64,000 bases of DNA. It comes from Larix kaempferi. Taxonomy: Eukaryota; Streptophyta; Pinopsida; Pinales; Pinaceae. The DNA lies in the NCBI GenBank assembly GCA_027924585.1, contig BSBM01000779.1:13791001-13855000 (forward strand), given 5' to 3'. The notes beneath the pieces are model-generated. The model did not search any database and was not told the origin of the DNA. It worked only from the letters and a program-made list of their open reading frames with translations. The translations under genes were made by a program, and so were the position numbers. Shown piece after piece: positions 32,063-43,489 of the stretch. Within the stretch, counting starts at the first letter, position 1; each line of letters opens with the position of its first letter.

Positions 32063-33123
32063 GCCATGCACTAGATATAGTTTCTCTTGCAATTGCATAA
32101 CATTTACAATAAGGAATAACACCCTTCTAACACTCTCCTCTATCAATGTGAGTGTCTTTGTTGTGCACTATCTATCTACCATTTCTTTGGTTTCTGGACT
32201 CTGAGGTCATAACCCATGGAGCTTCTCTACAACCCATGTACTAAGGGGTTAATTCTTTCATTCTTTCGTATGCCACCATATTTTATCTATTATTTTTGTG
32301 TGTGTTATCTTCATATCTTAGTTTCTTGAATGTTTTCTTCTCATATTAATGTAGTGAACATATAAAAAATTGATAATGTAAATGCAAGTAGTGTTCCAAT
32401 CATAATGCTCGATAAATCATGTTGCAATAGTTCTCAGTCGATTTTAATGAAAATGCGAAATAGCTATCAATCAATTGCTCTATTGAATATTGATCCCATT
32501 ATGCTATAAATATATCCATGAATATTCAACTCCAATGCAACCATATCTCTATGTTGCATATGTCTATTTGGACTACCCAATAAAAATTCTAGAAGGTGAT
32601 ATGCTTCACTCAAAATATTTATATTGATAAGTTAAAACCACTCTGCTACTTGGTTAATCTCTTTTCTTCTACTTGGTCGATCATGGGTACTCTCACTAAA
32701 TATGTTAAAGTAATTTCAAGGTCTCTAGAAATGTACTAGATTCTACATTTTTAATTACATAATGGATGAATTTGACTCATATTCTATGAATGTATGCATG
32801 CTACTCAACTCTACTAGGCTCTACCATAACTCTTTAAAAATATATTAAAGGCTCGACTCTATTAAGGACTCTTTTGTTGATACTGGGTGTTATCACCTCA
32901 ATTTTTCTCACAAGTGACATTTTGATGAGTATCCACTAAAGCATCACCAATTGACAATAATGCAACATAACAACACTACCTCATGGCTACTTGACACACC
33001 TTAATGAGTGAAATCAACCTTACTAATTGGTTTTTCATCCACTCCCTTGGACAACATATGGTCATAGTTGTACAACCTACACATGATATCCTTTGAAACC
33101 CATTCAATTCTACCAACTCATGT
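32063..33123. other. Non-coding, nothing recognised
   Basis: About one kilobase between the tandem duplication and the LTR element, without supported features. The last five bases of the flank (GAAAG, 33124-33128) are the target duplication of the element. Confidence 0.4.
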
Positions 33124-33128
33124 GAAAG

Positions 33129-34312
33129 TGTCAAATTCTATATGTGTCACGGGTGGATCTAGATTATCAGCGTAGATTCAAATCCTAGGCTCTATCAAGC
33201 GCCGAGAGGAATCAAATCTCCCGAGGTGCAAACCTCTCCTTGAATAGCTCCTTGAGTGCAATACCGGAGCCACCTAATCCTAAGCTCTAAAGTTTCTATT
33301 TTAAGTCTCATATTTACTTTTTACTTTGTATTATTCTTTTTTGTTTATGGTCGACATAATATTTATTACTTTTTACTTTGTATTATTCTTTTTTGTTTAT
33401 GGATGACATAATATTTACCACCTAATCCTAAGATCTAAAGTCTCTAGTTAAAGTCTCATATTTACTTTTTACTTTGTATTATTCTTTTTTGTTTATGGCC
33501 GACATAATATTTATTACTTTTTAATTTGTATTATTCTTTTTTGTTTACTTTGTATTATTTTGTTACTCGACAAACACTTGACTAACAAGATCTCCCTCAT
33601 ACTGGGCTATACCTCTCGGCGCAACCAAAGCAAGATTCACTTAGAATTTACAAAACATAGATAGGAAAATAGAAAAAATATGAAGAACGTATTAAGTAGA
33701 AAACAAGAGAAAAACACTCATGTGGATTGATCTTCCATTGCATTATTATTCAACAACATGTGTACAATATATATATGCTCTCAAGAGACAAAATCGAGAG
33801 GCATAGTGTCAAGTTGAGTGGCTCACAATAATGAGGCTTATATTGGACCAATTCACCCATCAATGACATGAGACCAACTGTAACTCATATATTTGGGCCA
33901 TAATGAGGTCCAATGAACTTATGATGACCATGATGACATTAGGCTAGTCAATTAATGTGGATGGAATCATTATGAGGGAGAATTAGGTGGTTTAGGGCTT
34001 TGGTAGTGGCCATTAATGAGCAATTTGACCATTTCTAGTGCATTAGCGCCCTTGGTCCAACCTTATCTCATAAAACAGGGAACATGGGCGCCTCCCTCAT
34101 TAAATGCATTGATTTGGGCACCTTTTGACTCCCCATATTAAGGAAATAGGGTTCACTTGTGGAAAAACTTGGCTATAATGACAAACCACTAGTCTAATAT
34201 GTGGACAAACCATGGTCCAAGAAATTAGACTAGGCACTAAAGATCCAAATAACACTAGGTAGAACAACATGAAGGTCTATGGCATGTATATGCTGGTGAT
34301 ATTGTTCTAACA
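33129..34312 (-). mobile_element. 3' LTR of copy B, carrying an insertion
   Basis: Spans TGTCAAATTC to GTTCTAACA on the plus strand. It aligns with the other LTR except for 33172-33647, where foreign sequence interrupts it after GGATCTAGATTA. Without the insert it is about 710 bases. A TATA-like ATATATATTG lies near 33768-33777 (minus). Confidence 0.85.
33172..33647. mobile_element. Unclassified ~475-bp insertion with GCGCCGAGAGG inverted ends
   Basis: Absent from the partner LTR and from copy A, so it is an insertion. The left part has AAGCGCCGAGAGGAATC and CCCGAGGTGCAAA. The right part ends ACCTCTCGGCGCAA, so GCGCCGAGAGG is present in inverted orientation at both ends. The middle repeats TTTGTTTATGGCCGACATAA and TATTACTTTTTACTTTGTAT several times, as near 5260. 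No open frame. Relatives lie at 5480-5548 and 59366-59515. The class is unknown (foldback, MITE or SINE-like). Confidence 0.6.
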
Positions 34313-34320
34313 CCCCCCTT
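34313..34320 (-). other. Polypurine tract of copy B element
   Basis: AAGGGGGG on the minus strand, directly before the TGTTAG start of the 3' LTR. Confidence 0.75.
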
Positions 34321-34865
34321 AAGCCAAAATGGTAGTGAGCATGAGAAATAGGGCCCAAGAAACAAAGGATTATGGTCACCCTTTACATTATTAATCCATA
34401 TAAAGTGAGAAAATTGGAAAAACCACATGGGGAAAATCCTCCCTAAAAAATGGACATGAAAGAGAAACCAAAAAAACCGAATCCTCTCCAAACTAGATGA
34501 ATATGTCTGGAGGAATATTATTCTTAGGAAGAAGAGGAATATGCTCAACTAGATCATAAACATGTACAATTGCATGATGAAAACTAAATCCATGTAGAAC
34601 AATTGAAACATATTGATAGTAGAGCGAATGCACGTTCTCTTTAGACTTGGAATTCGAACCAACCAAGGTACCATGTCCAAAAGAGACTTGATATTATTGA
34701 TAATAAGTGACCCCAAGTGAATCCTAAAGCTCCTAAAGCATCAAATTCGAATCATGAGAGTTGTAATCAACTCCAAGAAAGAGGAAAAAGAGTCCAAAAT
34801 GTGCTAATGTGATGGCTAAGGCTTCTCCATCTTCTGTGCAACTCTAAAAATCGATGCTAGCAATC
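34321..34865 (-). other. Internal region between gag and PPT of copy B
   Basis: Contains no pol-like sequence. A 97-codon minus-strand frame (34255-34548) is Phe-rich, overlaps the LTR and has no family features. This part is absent from copy A. Confidence 0.5.
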
Positions 34866-35591
34866 ATATAGGAATACATAGGAGGCATAAGAGTATGAAG
34901 CAATGAGATATCTTCACTTGAATTCCAAACTTCTCCTTGACTATCTTTCAAACGAATACTCTCATGTGAAGATAAAATCTATTCTAGATACTCAAGGCTT
35001 ACTATGCTCACCAACTAGGAACCCATATTCAACATTCGTAATAGAATATATAGAGGAGAAATAACTGGAATGGAGAGACATATCTTCAACAATATCGATG
35101 GCAACAAATCGTATGTTATCTTCATGAAAAACAACTTCAGAGGAATCCACGGAGGAAGAAAGTTGAGCTAAATCATTTGTTGAATATGTATCTTCTTCTT
35201 CTTCTTCAATTTGAACAACTTCTTGAGAAATGAATGAGGCCAAGAACTCTGGAGGGAGAACAAATGAGGAGGCGTCCATTTGTTTTCTCCCCATATAGCT
35301 AATATCTTCTTTCTGCATGCCAAGAGCTCTATCTAGATTTCTCCAAAGCTCAAATGGATACTCAACATAATCAATGAGATAATGCATTCTAGGAGGTATA
35401 GCCAGACATATAGTTATGTACGCTCTATCACAGTCATTGAGGCAATCAAACTTCTCTTCATAATATTCTGGCTCACTCACAACACCAATGGACACTTCAA
35501 AGAGAAATTTTCTCTAGAGATATCCACACATCTTTTCTTTCCACTTAGAATAGTTGAATGGAGAGAGTAGAGGAAATTCTTTTGAATCCAT
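34866..35591 (-). pseudogene. Copia-type gag, copy B (broken)
   Basis: Homologous to the open gag of copy A (14834-15586), starting at ATG 35589-35591. A TAG after GYL stops the frame about 30 codons in. A frame-changing difference near 34990 ends the longest open part (34992-35495) after GEHSKP. Shared blocks include YPFELWRNLDRALGMQKED and VQIEEEEEDTYS. No enzyme domains follow. Confidence 0.75.
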
Positions 35592-35662
35592 GAAATTGTT
35601 GTCAGCACCTGCAAAACACACACTTGGAAATCTATTTTGGAAAAAAGACTAGGATCCCCTAT

Positions 35663-35677
35663 GGAACTCTTATACCA
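35663..35677 (-). other. Primer-binding site of copy B element
   Basis: TGGTATAAGAGTTCC on the minus strand, directly next to the LTR. It fits tRNA-Met priming with one mismatch (A for C) in the TGGTATCAGAG core. Confidence 0.75.
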
Positions 35678-36392
35678 TGCCAAATTCTATATGTGTGACA
35701 GGTGGATCTAGATTACTATGGAAAGCTTCATTTATAATTTACCAAACATAGACAGGAAAATAGAAGAAATATTAAGTAGAACACAAGAGAAAAACACTCA
35801 TGTGTATTGATCTTCCATTACATTATTATTCAACAACATGTGTACAATATATATATTCTCTCAAGAGACAAAATCGAGAGTCTTAGTGGCAAGTTGAGTG
35901 GCTCACAATAATGAGGCTTAGATTGGACCAATTTACCCATCAATGACATGAGACCAAGTGTAACTCATATATTTGGGCCATAATGAAGTCCAATGAACCT
36001 ATGCAGACCATGAGGACGCTAGGCTAGCCAATTAATGTGGATGCAATCATTATGAGGGTGAATTAGGTGGTTTAGGGATTTGGAAGTGGTCATTAATGAG
36101 CAATTTGACTATTTCTAGTCCATTAGTTCCCTTGGTACAACCTTATATCATAAAATAGGGAACATGGGCACCCTCTTCTTAAAAATCATTAAGTTGGGCA
36201 CCTTTTGACTCCCCAGATTAAGGAAATAGCGTTCACTTGTGGACAAACTTGGCTGTAATGACAAACCACTAGTCTAATATGTGGACAAACCATGGTCCAA
36301 GACACTAGACTAGGCACTAATGAGCGAAATAACACTAGGTAGAACAACATGAAGGTCCATAGCATGTATATGATGGTGATATTGTTCTAACA
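35678..36392 (-). mobile_element. 5' LTR of copy B
   Basis: 715 bases from TGCCAAATTC to GTTCTAACA (plus strand). It is the counterpart of the LTR in copy A (15673-16396), sharing its right-hand flank beginning GAAAGTAACTTG. Confidence 0.85.
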
Positions 36393-36397
36393 GAAAG

Positions 36398-38225
36398 TAA
36401 CTTGTTTGACACATTAATGGGAAATAGGTTGGGATCAAGCCTGATTTAGGGTGGTGTAAAAGGTAAATTCAAGCTATTGTCTAATCAATGTTGAGTACTT
36501 TGGATTTCAAAGGGTCTCTATAAAGGATTGGAGATCCCATTTGAATGAGGAGAATTCACATTGAAAATAGTTCTTCATTGGAGCTTACAATTTCCCCATA
36601 AATGAAATACACGGGATATCATTTGAAAATAAGAATAATTTCAAGGTTACGCTCAAGGAATGATCTTGGAGATCAAACATATCACTCTCTCATCTCTACC
36701 ATTCACTTCCCTCATGATTTCTTGTGTTCTTTCCTCAATCAAGCAAGGTTTTTCATTCACCATTTTTAGAGATAGATTCTAAGAAGGAAAAATACCCATC
36801 CAAATGATAGTATTGGAGCCCAGCTGTATCCAATCACTCTTAGCAAGTGATATTTCACATTTTATGGTTTACTATTAGACTAATATATGAGTGTTTTTTT
36901 CTCCCTCCACTTTCAGTGTTTGAATTAAGTTCTTGTAGTTAATATTGTAATATAAATTCACACATGCTTCCTTGTTATTTATTTACTATCATACTACTCT
37001 TATGATTTTCCCACTACTAATCATGGTTTGTTGTCTAGCTTAAAACCTAGTTAGATCAAGGTTTTCTTCTCACTAATGCAACAAAATCCACAAAACAAAT
37101 TGATTACTCCCCTTTGGGTTTAGGTAATTTTATCTTACTTATTAGGTTGTTTTTATTTAATTTCTAACCTTTTGTGCTTGCAATATAATTAAGATACCTA
37201 TAACTTAATTCGACAACCACAATAAGTAGATGGGTTTTAAGAATTTATTTTTTGTGATCCTGACTACTTACGTGACTGTTCCTCCCTTTTCCACAAGAAT
37301 TTCATGGTAGAAGCATTGATTTTCACAAGATTTCTACGGATCAACTGTGTGTCAACTATATTAATTCCTATCATAGGAACTGCAAATGTTCCCATGTGTG
37401 ACTTATATATTGCCTCTATAAAAGGCCATAGAAGTTTACCCAAATCCAATTTTTTGGCCTTGGGTAGTACATTCATAAATTTTAGGGGGAAACTTTAATA
37501 TTTTCAAAAATTATAAGTTGTGTTCTTATGATTTTAGATTTCATTTATTACACCCAGTAATTAATTCACTTAAGGGATAGAAGGTGGAATCATAATTCCA
37601 AACACCAACCACATAAATGGTTCATTACTTGTCATTTCACTTGGATGCATAACATAGGACCTTCATGTCTAGTACCATTTCAATTGTTGGTTTTATTTGC
37701 ATTTCTTAAACCCATTTTAAATGAACAACTAGGTGGGCATAAAAATCTACTTGTTAATCACTCACTACTTGAAATTATTTCCATTATTGAGTAAGTAGAG
37801 ATCATACAACATCTCAAAGTTAACATTTACTTCTAGTTTAGTGGTTTATGCTATCACAATGCGCACAAGCAAGGAACCTAAAAAATCTTTTATCTATAAT
37901 ATGCTCTTTGTTTTTCACTCCTAAGCAATATTGGAAAATCAAAAAGAGGTGACGAAGTGAAATAACTCCCTTGTCACACTTGCATTTATATTGAGTTTTG
38001 TATGTTTTGAATTTCACGACATTTAGGTAACTAATTATATGAAGAATAACTACAGAAGGTTTGATTATTTTTCATTTCAATTCCTCAAAATTATTGCATT
38101 ATTTCTTGCAATTTATTTTCAAGTACTTAAATTCAACATTGTGGTTTTTCACTTGAAGCACACACACAAAGGACCTAAAGAGCCTTCTTACTCAAGTATG
38201 GTCATAACCTTTGTCTCATAAATAA
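36398..38225. other. Duplicated flank, no recognised gene (copy B)
   Basis: Counterpart of 16402-18205. The 70-codon minus-strand frame at 37264-37476 is open, as in copy A, but no domain is recognisable. Confidence 0.5.
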
Positions 38226-38412
38226 ATATTGGGGAATAAAAAGGAGTGAGAAAGTGAGGATAGGGTGGGGGGAATATTAGAGAAAACATAATATAAGGGT
38301 GGGGGTTGGAGTAGATAATAGAGAAAACATAGCATTATGTTTAGCTGATATCTTCCCCAAACCCCACCCGCATATTATGTTTTCTCTATTATCTCCCTAA
38401 CCCTTTCCCTCA
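38226..38412. mobile_element. Foldback (MITE-like) inverted repeat, copy B
   Basis: Counterpart of 18210-18425, with about 13 bases missing at the loop (ATTATGTTTAGCTGATATC instead of ATTATGTTTATGTTTTCTCTGATATC). Confidence 0.6.
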
Positions 38413-38414
38413 TA

Positions 38415-39735
38415 TAGTCTAAAATACCCCCTTCTTTACACCAATTAATCAAAATCATTGGTTCATGATTCCAGCGAAACCCCCTTCAAAATAGCCAACA
38501 TGGTTATCAAACTAATTTATATCCTCCATTGGGGGTTACAAAATAATTTATAATCTAAGTTAGGATTGTGTGAATAGCCATCCAAATAACTCCCCATAGT
38601 TGTTTCTTATATGAAATATAGGATTTTTCTTAAGGAGCTAAAATAATTTTATAACATGTGAGGATTTCAAGTACTCAAGATCATGACCATGATATCCACT
38701 TCTCCTTGGGAACTGATCGTAAAGATGATGATAAATGTGAGGGTGTTTGAAATATTAAACCTTTACCATTGCTTTTATTCCTTCATTAAAATTGAACATA
38801 GATATTGCCTATTATTTAGATAGTTTTTCCTCTATAGCAAGCCATTTATCTAGGCCCATTATCACTTAAGATGTTTCTCTACATCGAGTAGATAAACCCA
38901 TCAATAGTTGGCCCAATATTTTTAAAAACATCAATAAATGAGCACAGAGAGTGTAAAACTATCTCCAAGCTTCGTTAACTCACTACATGGAGGTCCAAAT
39001 GGTTGAGGAACCCTTCAATGTGCAACATTGAAAATTCAATAACTAAACATAATCTTCCCAAGGAATATCCTTAGGTACATCATATGGGTAGGCAGATATT
39101 GGCACATACTCATCCTCTTATTGAGAACTGAGCTCAAGTTGCTTTTTTCCCTCCGAATGAGCATGATCCATGGAATGAGCATGACCCTCAGAGTTAGCAC
39201 TACCCTATGCAATCAACCTCTCATTACCTATAGATAAAAATAAATAGTTACAAATAAGAGCATATATTTATTTATGCATAAACATATACATAGATGTATA
39301 CAAACACACACTTGGAATCCATTTATAATATACAAGTAAATTTTAAAGAATGTTCCTTCCATAGGTGTTGGTATAGTGGATCATGTTCATTCATCAACAT
39401 GGGGTAATCTTTCATGTTTGGATCATGATCTGTATGCCATGAATGAGATTCTGATGAGCAATGAGACAACTGGTTTTTCGCACCTAGGCCCACTTATAGA
39501 TGGATGTGCAATGGGATGATCCGATCAAAGATGAAACTAGAAATATGAGTAGATATTAATTTAGAGGCTTCATGTGTGAATAAAAAGTTCAATATGAATG
39601 CATGAAATTTTTTACATGTGTATAAACTTAGATACCATAACCTCTATACAATTCATGGGACTCTATGGAGAAATCTCACCATCTTCTACTATAGTTAGTC
39701 GAATGTGTCCAACTAGATGTTCCTCTATCACTGGA
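38415..39735. other. Duplicated flank, right part (copy B), and unique DNA
   Basis: Homology with copy A ends at 39681. No gene recognised. Confidence 0.45.
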
Positions 39736-39736
39736 C

Positions 39737-39740
<4 letters not shown>

Positions 39741-39771
<31 letters not shown>
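39741..39771. repeat. (GA)n microsatellite
   Basis: An uninterrupted run of about 15 GA dinucleotides. Confidence 0.95.
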
Positions 39772-39774
<3 letters not shown>

Positions 39775-40660
39775 CTAAGACATCACAAAATAATAGCATG
39801 GCAATAGAGTGAAAATCATATATATCATTTATAGATTATCTAATAAACAAGGATAAACATGAAACTTAATAATATTCATGGGAGCGGTTCTTCCTCTTAG
39901 AGAACCTTTGTAAAAGTTCTCGGGTACTTTAAAATTTTCATTGTTCATTTCATAGTCCAATTTCATTAATATTCATTTCATTTCGTTTAGTTGAAAATTC
40001 CTACTCTAGAATATATGTATTTGATTTTAATTTCAAATTTTAATGTTTCATCTTTTAAAATGGTTTTTGGTAGCAAACCCACAATGGGTAGCCACATATG
40101 AGGTGATGGATTAGACAAGGAGGAAATCAAAAGAAGATATGGGGATGAAGAGGCTAAAAAATCCCTCTTTAAGAAATTATTGATGAACAAGGAGATAGGC
40201 AGTTCCATTCTCCCTTAGTTCTTAATTTATAGAAACAAAAGCTTCCCATTTTTGTATTAATTTTCCACATTATGCTCATATCATATCTAATATAGTTTAT
40301 ACATAAAATTTTGGACACATATTCATCTTCTGCATTGTATGGGCATAGATTTATTTCAAATCAATGAAAAAATCATTGAAAATGTGTATTCATTGATATT
40401 GTGTAAACACCAAATTTTTGTCAATCCAAGTCAATCTCTTGTCTCTTTGCCTGATCAATTAATTTGTCAAGTTGAATATGGTAGCTATAGTTTGAATTAA
40501 TCCCACCTTTCCCATACCCCACCACTATGTGTGTCTCCAAATTTATTATAGTTAGATTTTTCGAAGGTTTCATACTTGCAAGTATTTACATAAAATTATG
40601 AATATTCTGCCAAAAACTATCATCTTCCTTTTTCAAGAAAAAAACCTGAAATTTGATATT
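39775..40660. other. Non-coding, nothing recognised
   Basis: AT-rich. The short minus-strand frame 39987-40208 has no family features. Confidence 0.4.
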
Positions 40661-40664
40661 TTAA

Positions 40665-41900
40665 AGGCAGAAATCAAAATATATATAAGCTAACCTTTCG
40701 ACTCCTTTTTGTTTCAATGAATGTTCAACCTAGACTCTTAAAAACATATTATAGTCTTCCATCATGAAAAAACTTGGTTCCTTATTGGTCTCTGAAAACA
40801 ACATTAACATATACATACTCAATACTTTACTAAAAATAGACTCAAAATAGTGTTGGCTTGGACAAAATAGAATCTTCTATGGAATATAATGAAAAAATTA
40901 TTAAAAGAAAGACCTTACAAAGTTTGAGGAATCTAATCATATCTACAATTTTTAAATTTTAATAAAGAATTGAATTGTGATCTAAGAACAATCATGAATT
41001 GGCGTATTTAACTTTTAATGAAACACCAATAACATATTTCTTGGTTATGAAAAGAGATCCTCTAGAATCTCTTTCAATTTATGTTACTAATACCTTTCCT
41101 GGCAAATTGAAAGATTATATGTAAACAACTAGTAACTATCACTCCACTAACTACGCTTAGCAAGTATTTCCTAAAACAATGATGGTATATTTGAGATCTT
41201 CATCATCTTATTTGAAGTTTTCTATCAATTAAATCTACAAACATGTTTTAATCAAATCTACAAACATGTTTTAATCAAAGATTGTCCAAATTTAAGATAC
41301 ATATTTCAAAAATGGAAGTCAAAATACATATAAGTTGATTTCCAGCCTTTTTATGTTTCAAATAATGTTTATACTAGACTCTTAAAGGCATATTACAATA
41401 TTCCATCATGAAAAAACTTGGTTCTTTTTCGGTCTCACAAAAGAGCATTAACATATACAAGTGAGGGCTTTATTAAAATAGACTCATAATAATGATTACT
41501 GGGATAAAATAGAATATTCTATAAAACAAAATGATTAAATCATTAAAAGAAAGATCTTACAAAGTTTGAGGAAATAGTTGCAAGTTCTAAATTTTAATAA
41601 AGAATTGGCTAGTGATAACAATAGAAATTATCAATTAGTACATTTAATTCTTAATAAATACCAATGACATATTTCATGGTTTAGGAAGGATATGCTTCAA
41701 GATCTCTTTCGATTTATGTTGTTGATACCTTTCTTAGGCCAATCAAAAGATTACATTGAGACGATTAGTAACTATTACTCCACTAATTGTGTCTCCAAAG
41801 AATTTCCTAAAAAATGATGGTATATTTGGGACCTCTTTCATTTCATTTGAAGTTTTCTTATAAAATAAATCCATAGACATGTTTATGGTTGTCATCAAGT
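40665..41900. repeat. Tandem duplication, period about 644
   Basis: Two direct copies of an unrecognised AT-rich sequence. Anchors are CATCATGAAAAAACTTGGTT at 40760 and 41404, then AGAAAGAYCTTACAAAGTTT and CTCCACTAAYT, and AAAAYAATGATGGTATATTTG near the ends. Both copies are diverged by many point changes, so the duplication is not recent. Confidence 0.8.
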
Positions 41901-41954
41901 ATCAAAATTTAAGGTACATATCTTTACATGTTTTTGAACAATACCCACTTTCTT

Positions 41955-42175
41955 CCAACATTACATGTAATCTAATCAAACATCACATTCAAACACCACA
42001 TTGAAATTGAGACACTTACAAATCAAGCTACATATTTTTTATCAATACAAACTTTCTTCCAACACTACTTGTGAGCTGAGCAAACACCACATTCAAACTA
42101 AGACACTTACAAGCCAAGCTAACACCACATAAATTAAGACACTTACAAGCCAAGCTAACACCACATATGAGCAAA
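41955..42175. repeat. Short tandem repeat (GACACTTACAAGCCAAGCTA)
   Basis: Three or four copies of a ~40-base unit, CACATTCAAACTAAGACACT and TACAAGCCAAGCTAACAC. The minus-strand frame 42028-42282 is repetitive across it and not considered a gene. Confidence 0.7.
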
Positions 42176-42391
42176 GGAATTTGTAGAGAATACCAAAATA
42201 GCACTTTGCAAAGAATCACATGCCGTTTACATATAGAAGAGTCCTCTACATATAATACCATAAGTTCAAGGGAATAAGACAAGTTGCAAATGGCTCTAAA
42301 ATGTTAGAACTTCTCTTATATATAGGCATGTTTTCAACCAAAATCATTTTTAAGCTAAAACATAGTTTGACCAAAAACATTATTTGGTTGA

Positions 42392-42498
42392 AAAAAAGTC
42401 ATTTGAAAACATTTTTGAACAAACAATTTTTTTGGCAATGTCTGAAAAAAGTCATTTGAAAACATTTTTGAACAAACAATTTTTTTGGCAATGTCTAA
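42392..42498. repeat. Perfect tandem duplication, period 53
   Basis: AAAAAAGTCATTTGAAAACA... TTTTTTTGGCAATGTCT is repeated without visible change, pointing to a very recent event. Confidence 0.9.
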
Positions 42499-42499
42499 T

Positions 42500-43335
42500 A
42501 GAATCTAGTGGACACAAATTTCTATGCTAAGAAAGTGTTCTTTATTGCTCCCTCCCAAGGCAGCAGAGATATACTTTCCATTGGAAAGTCAAACTCTATT
42601 GACTCACATTATTTGCTTTTTCCAGATAAAATTTTTGCAATGTTTAATAATGTTTAACAAAAATTGAATATTAAATATAATATTTTGAAAATTAAAATAA
42701 ATTTTTAAATTTTTAAAATACAGAATTTTGATTTTTTTATTGGTTGGAAGCACTTTTGATGGGACATAAATCCCTGCAAAAGTGCTTTTATTTATTTGAA
42801 TTTAAAAATAAATAAAATTATTTTTAAAATTAAAATTGTATAAAACTGCCACCTCCAACAACTTGGTACAATGCTTGGTACGGTTTCGTTGACAATACTG
42901 ACAGACTGGTCTTCAATCCAAACAATATCGGTGGCCAATTGTTGCTCACCTATAATTTTATTTGTGTATTCAGACCCATATCATACCATTATAGAAAACC
43001 AACTAAGTGCAAATAAAGGAGGAAATTCGACATTGGCACAACTTCTGTCTGCAAGGCCATTATTAAAGGATCTATCAGTCAACGAAGAGAATTGATCTGT
43101 ATAGCACTGACTCCTAGGGTTGCCCCATTATCTTCATCCCCTCTAACAAGTCTTCGTTGCTTAAGCCAATGAATCATCCTGGCATGAGCATTGTTCCTGG
43201 GCTGCAGATTTTCTATTGTTGTTGTCAACCCATACATGCTTAGTCTGTTTTCCGCTAACCATAAACAATTTGCAAACGAATAACCAGTTGGCTATTAAAA
43301 TGCCTGAAACTTTGCAGATCTCGTCTAGGAGCTCT
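42500..43335. other. Non-coding; composition becomes more gene-like after 42840
   Basis: 42600-42840 is AT-rich. From 42845 to 43335 the composition is balanced, with short frames on both strands (42871-43095 plus, 43161-43352 minus) that I cannot relate to any family. It may be the remains of a gene's 5' region. Confidence 0.35.
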
Positions 43336-43340
43336 GTTCT

Positions 43341-43484
43341 ATGGGGCTGCATTCCCCGCTGCTATTATTATCACTGAAAGAAATGCTTCCAGGTAGAGAC
43401 CAACTGCTTAAAGAAGTCGGTGGATTGAAACACCAACTGACCGAGAAACAGAAACAAAAGCAGATGCTTCCTCCTTCATGGTAA
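43341..43484 (+). CDS. Small open frame / possible first exon (47 codons)
   Basis: ATG at 43341 opens a frame with a hydrophobic start (MGLHSPLLLLS) and a helical, charged continuation (RDQLLKEVGGLKHQLTEKQK), followed by LPPSW-stop. A good donor-like sequence, ATG/GTAAGAC, lies at the very end (GT at 43481), so translation could instead continue into a downstream exon. No such exon is visible because the next kilobase is extremely AT-rich. The family is not recognised. Confidence 0.25.
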   Translation: MGLHSPLLLLSLKEMLPGRDQLLKEVGGLKHQLTEKQKQKQMLPPSW

Positions 43485-43489
43485 GACTT

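Larger units (their letters stand above)
33124..36397 (-). mobile_element. Complete gag-only (non-autonomous) LTR retrotransposon, copy B
   Basis: All hallmarks are visible: GAAAG target duplications at 33124-33128 and 36393-36397, two LTRs (33129-34312 and 35678-36392), a tRNA-Met-type primer-binding site next to the right LTR, and a purine tract next to the left LTR. Transcription would run right to left. The internal region is only 1365 bases and encodes a single copia-like gag remnant. Movement would have needed enzymes from another element. The left LTR is longer because of a ~475-base insertion. Confidence 0.9.
34876..39681. repeat. Segmental duplication, copy B (about 4.8 kb)
   Basis: Colinear with 14868-19671. 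Beyond the left end copy B continues into the rest of the retrotransposon. Beyond the right end it continues CTTCTACTATAG..., where copy A has a copia LTR. Since copy B contains the complete element and copy A a truncated one, the element was probably already in place when the segment was copied. Confidence 0.9.

Noticed and set aside
39598-39807. 69-codon frame ending in an Arg-Glu run
   Set aside because: The Arg-Glu run is the (GA)n microsatellite; nothing else supports it.
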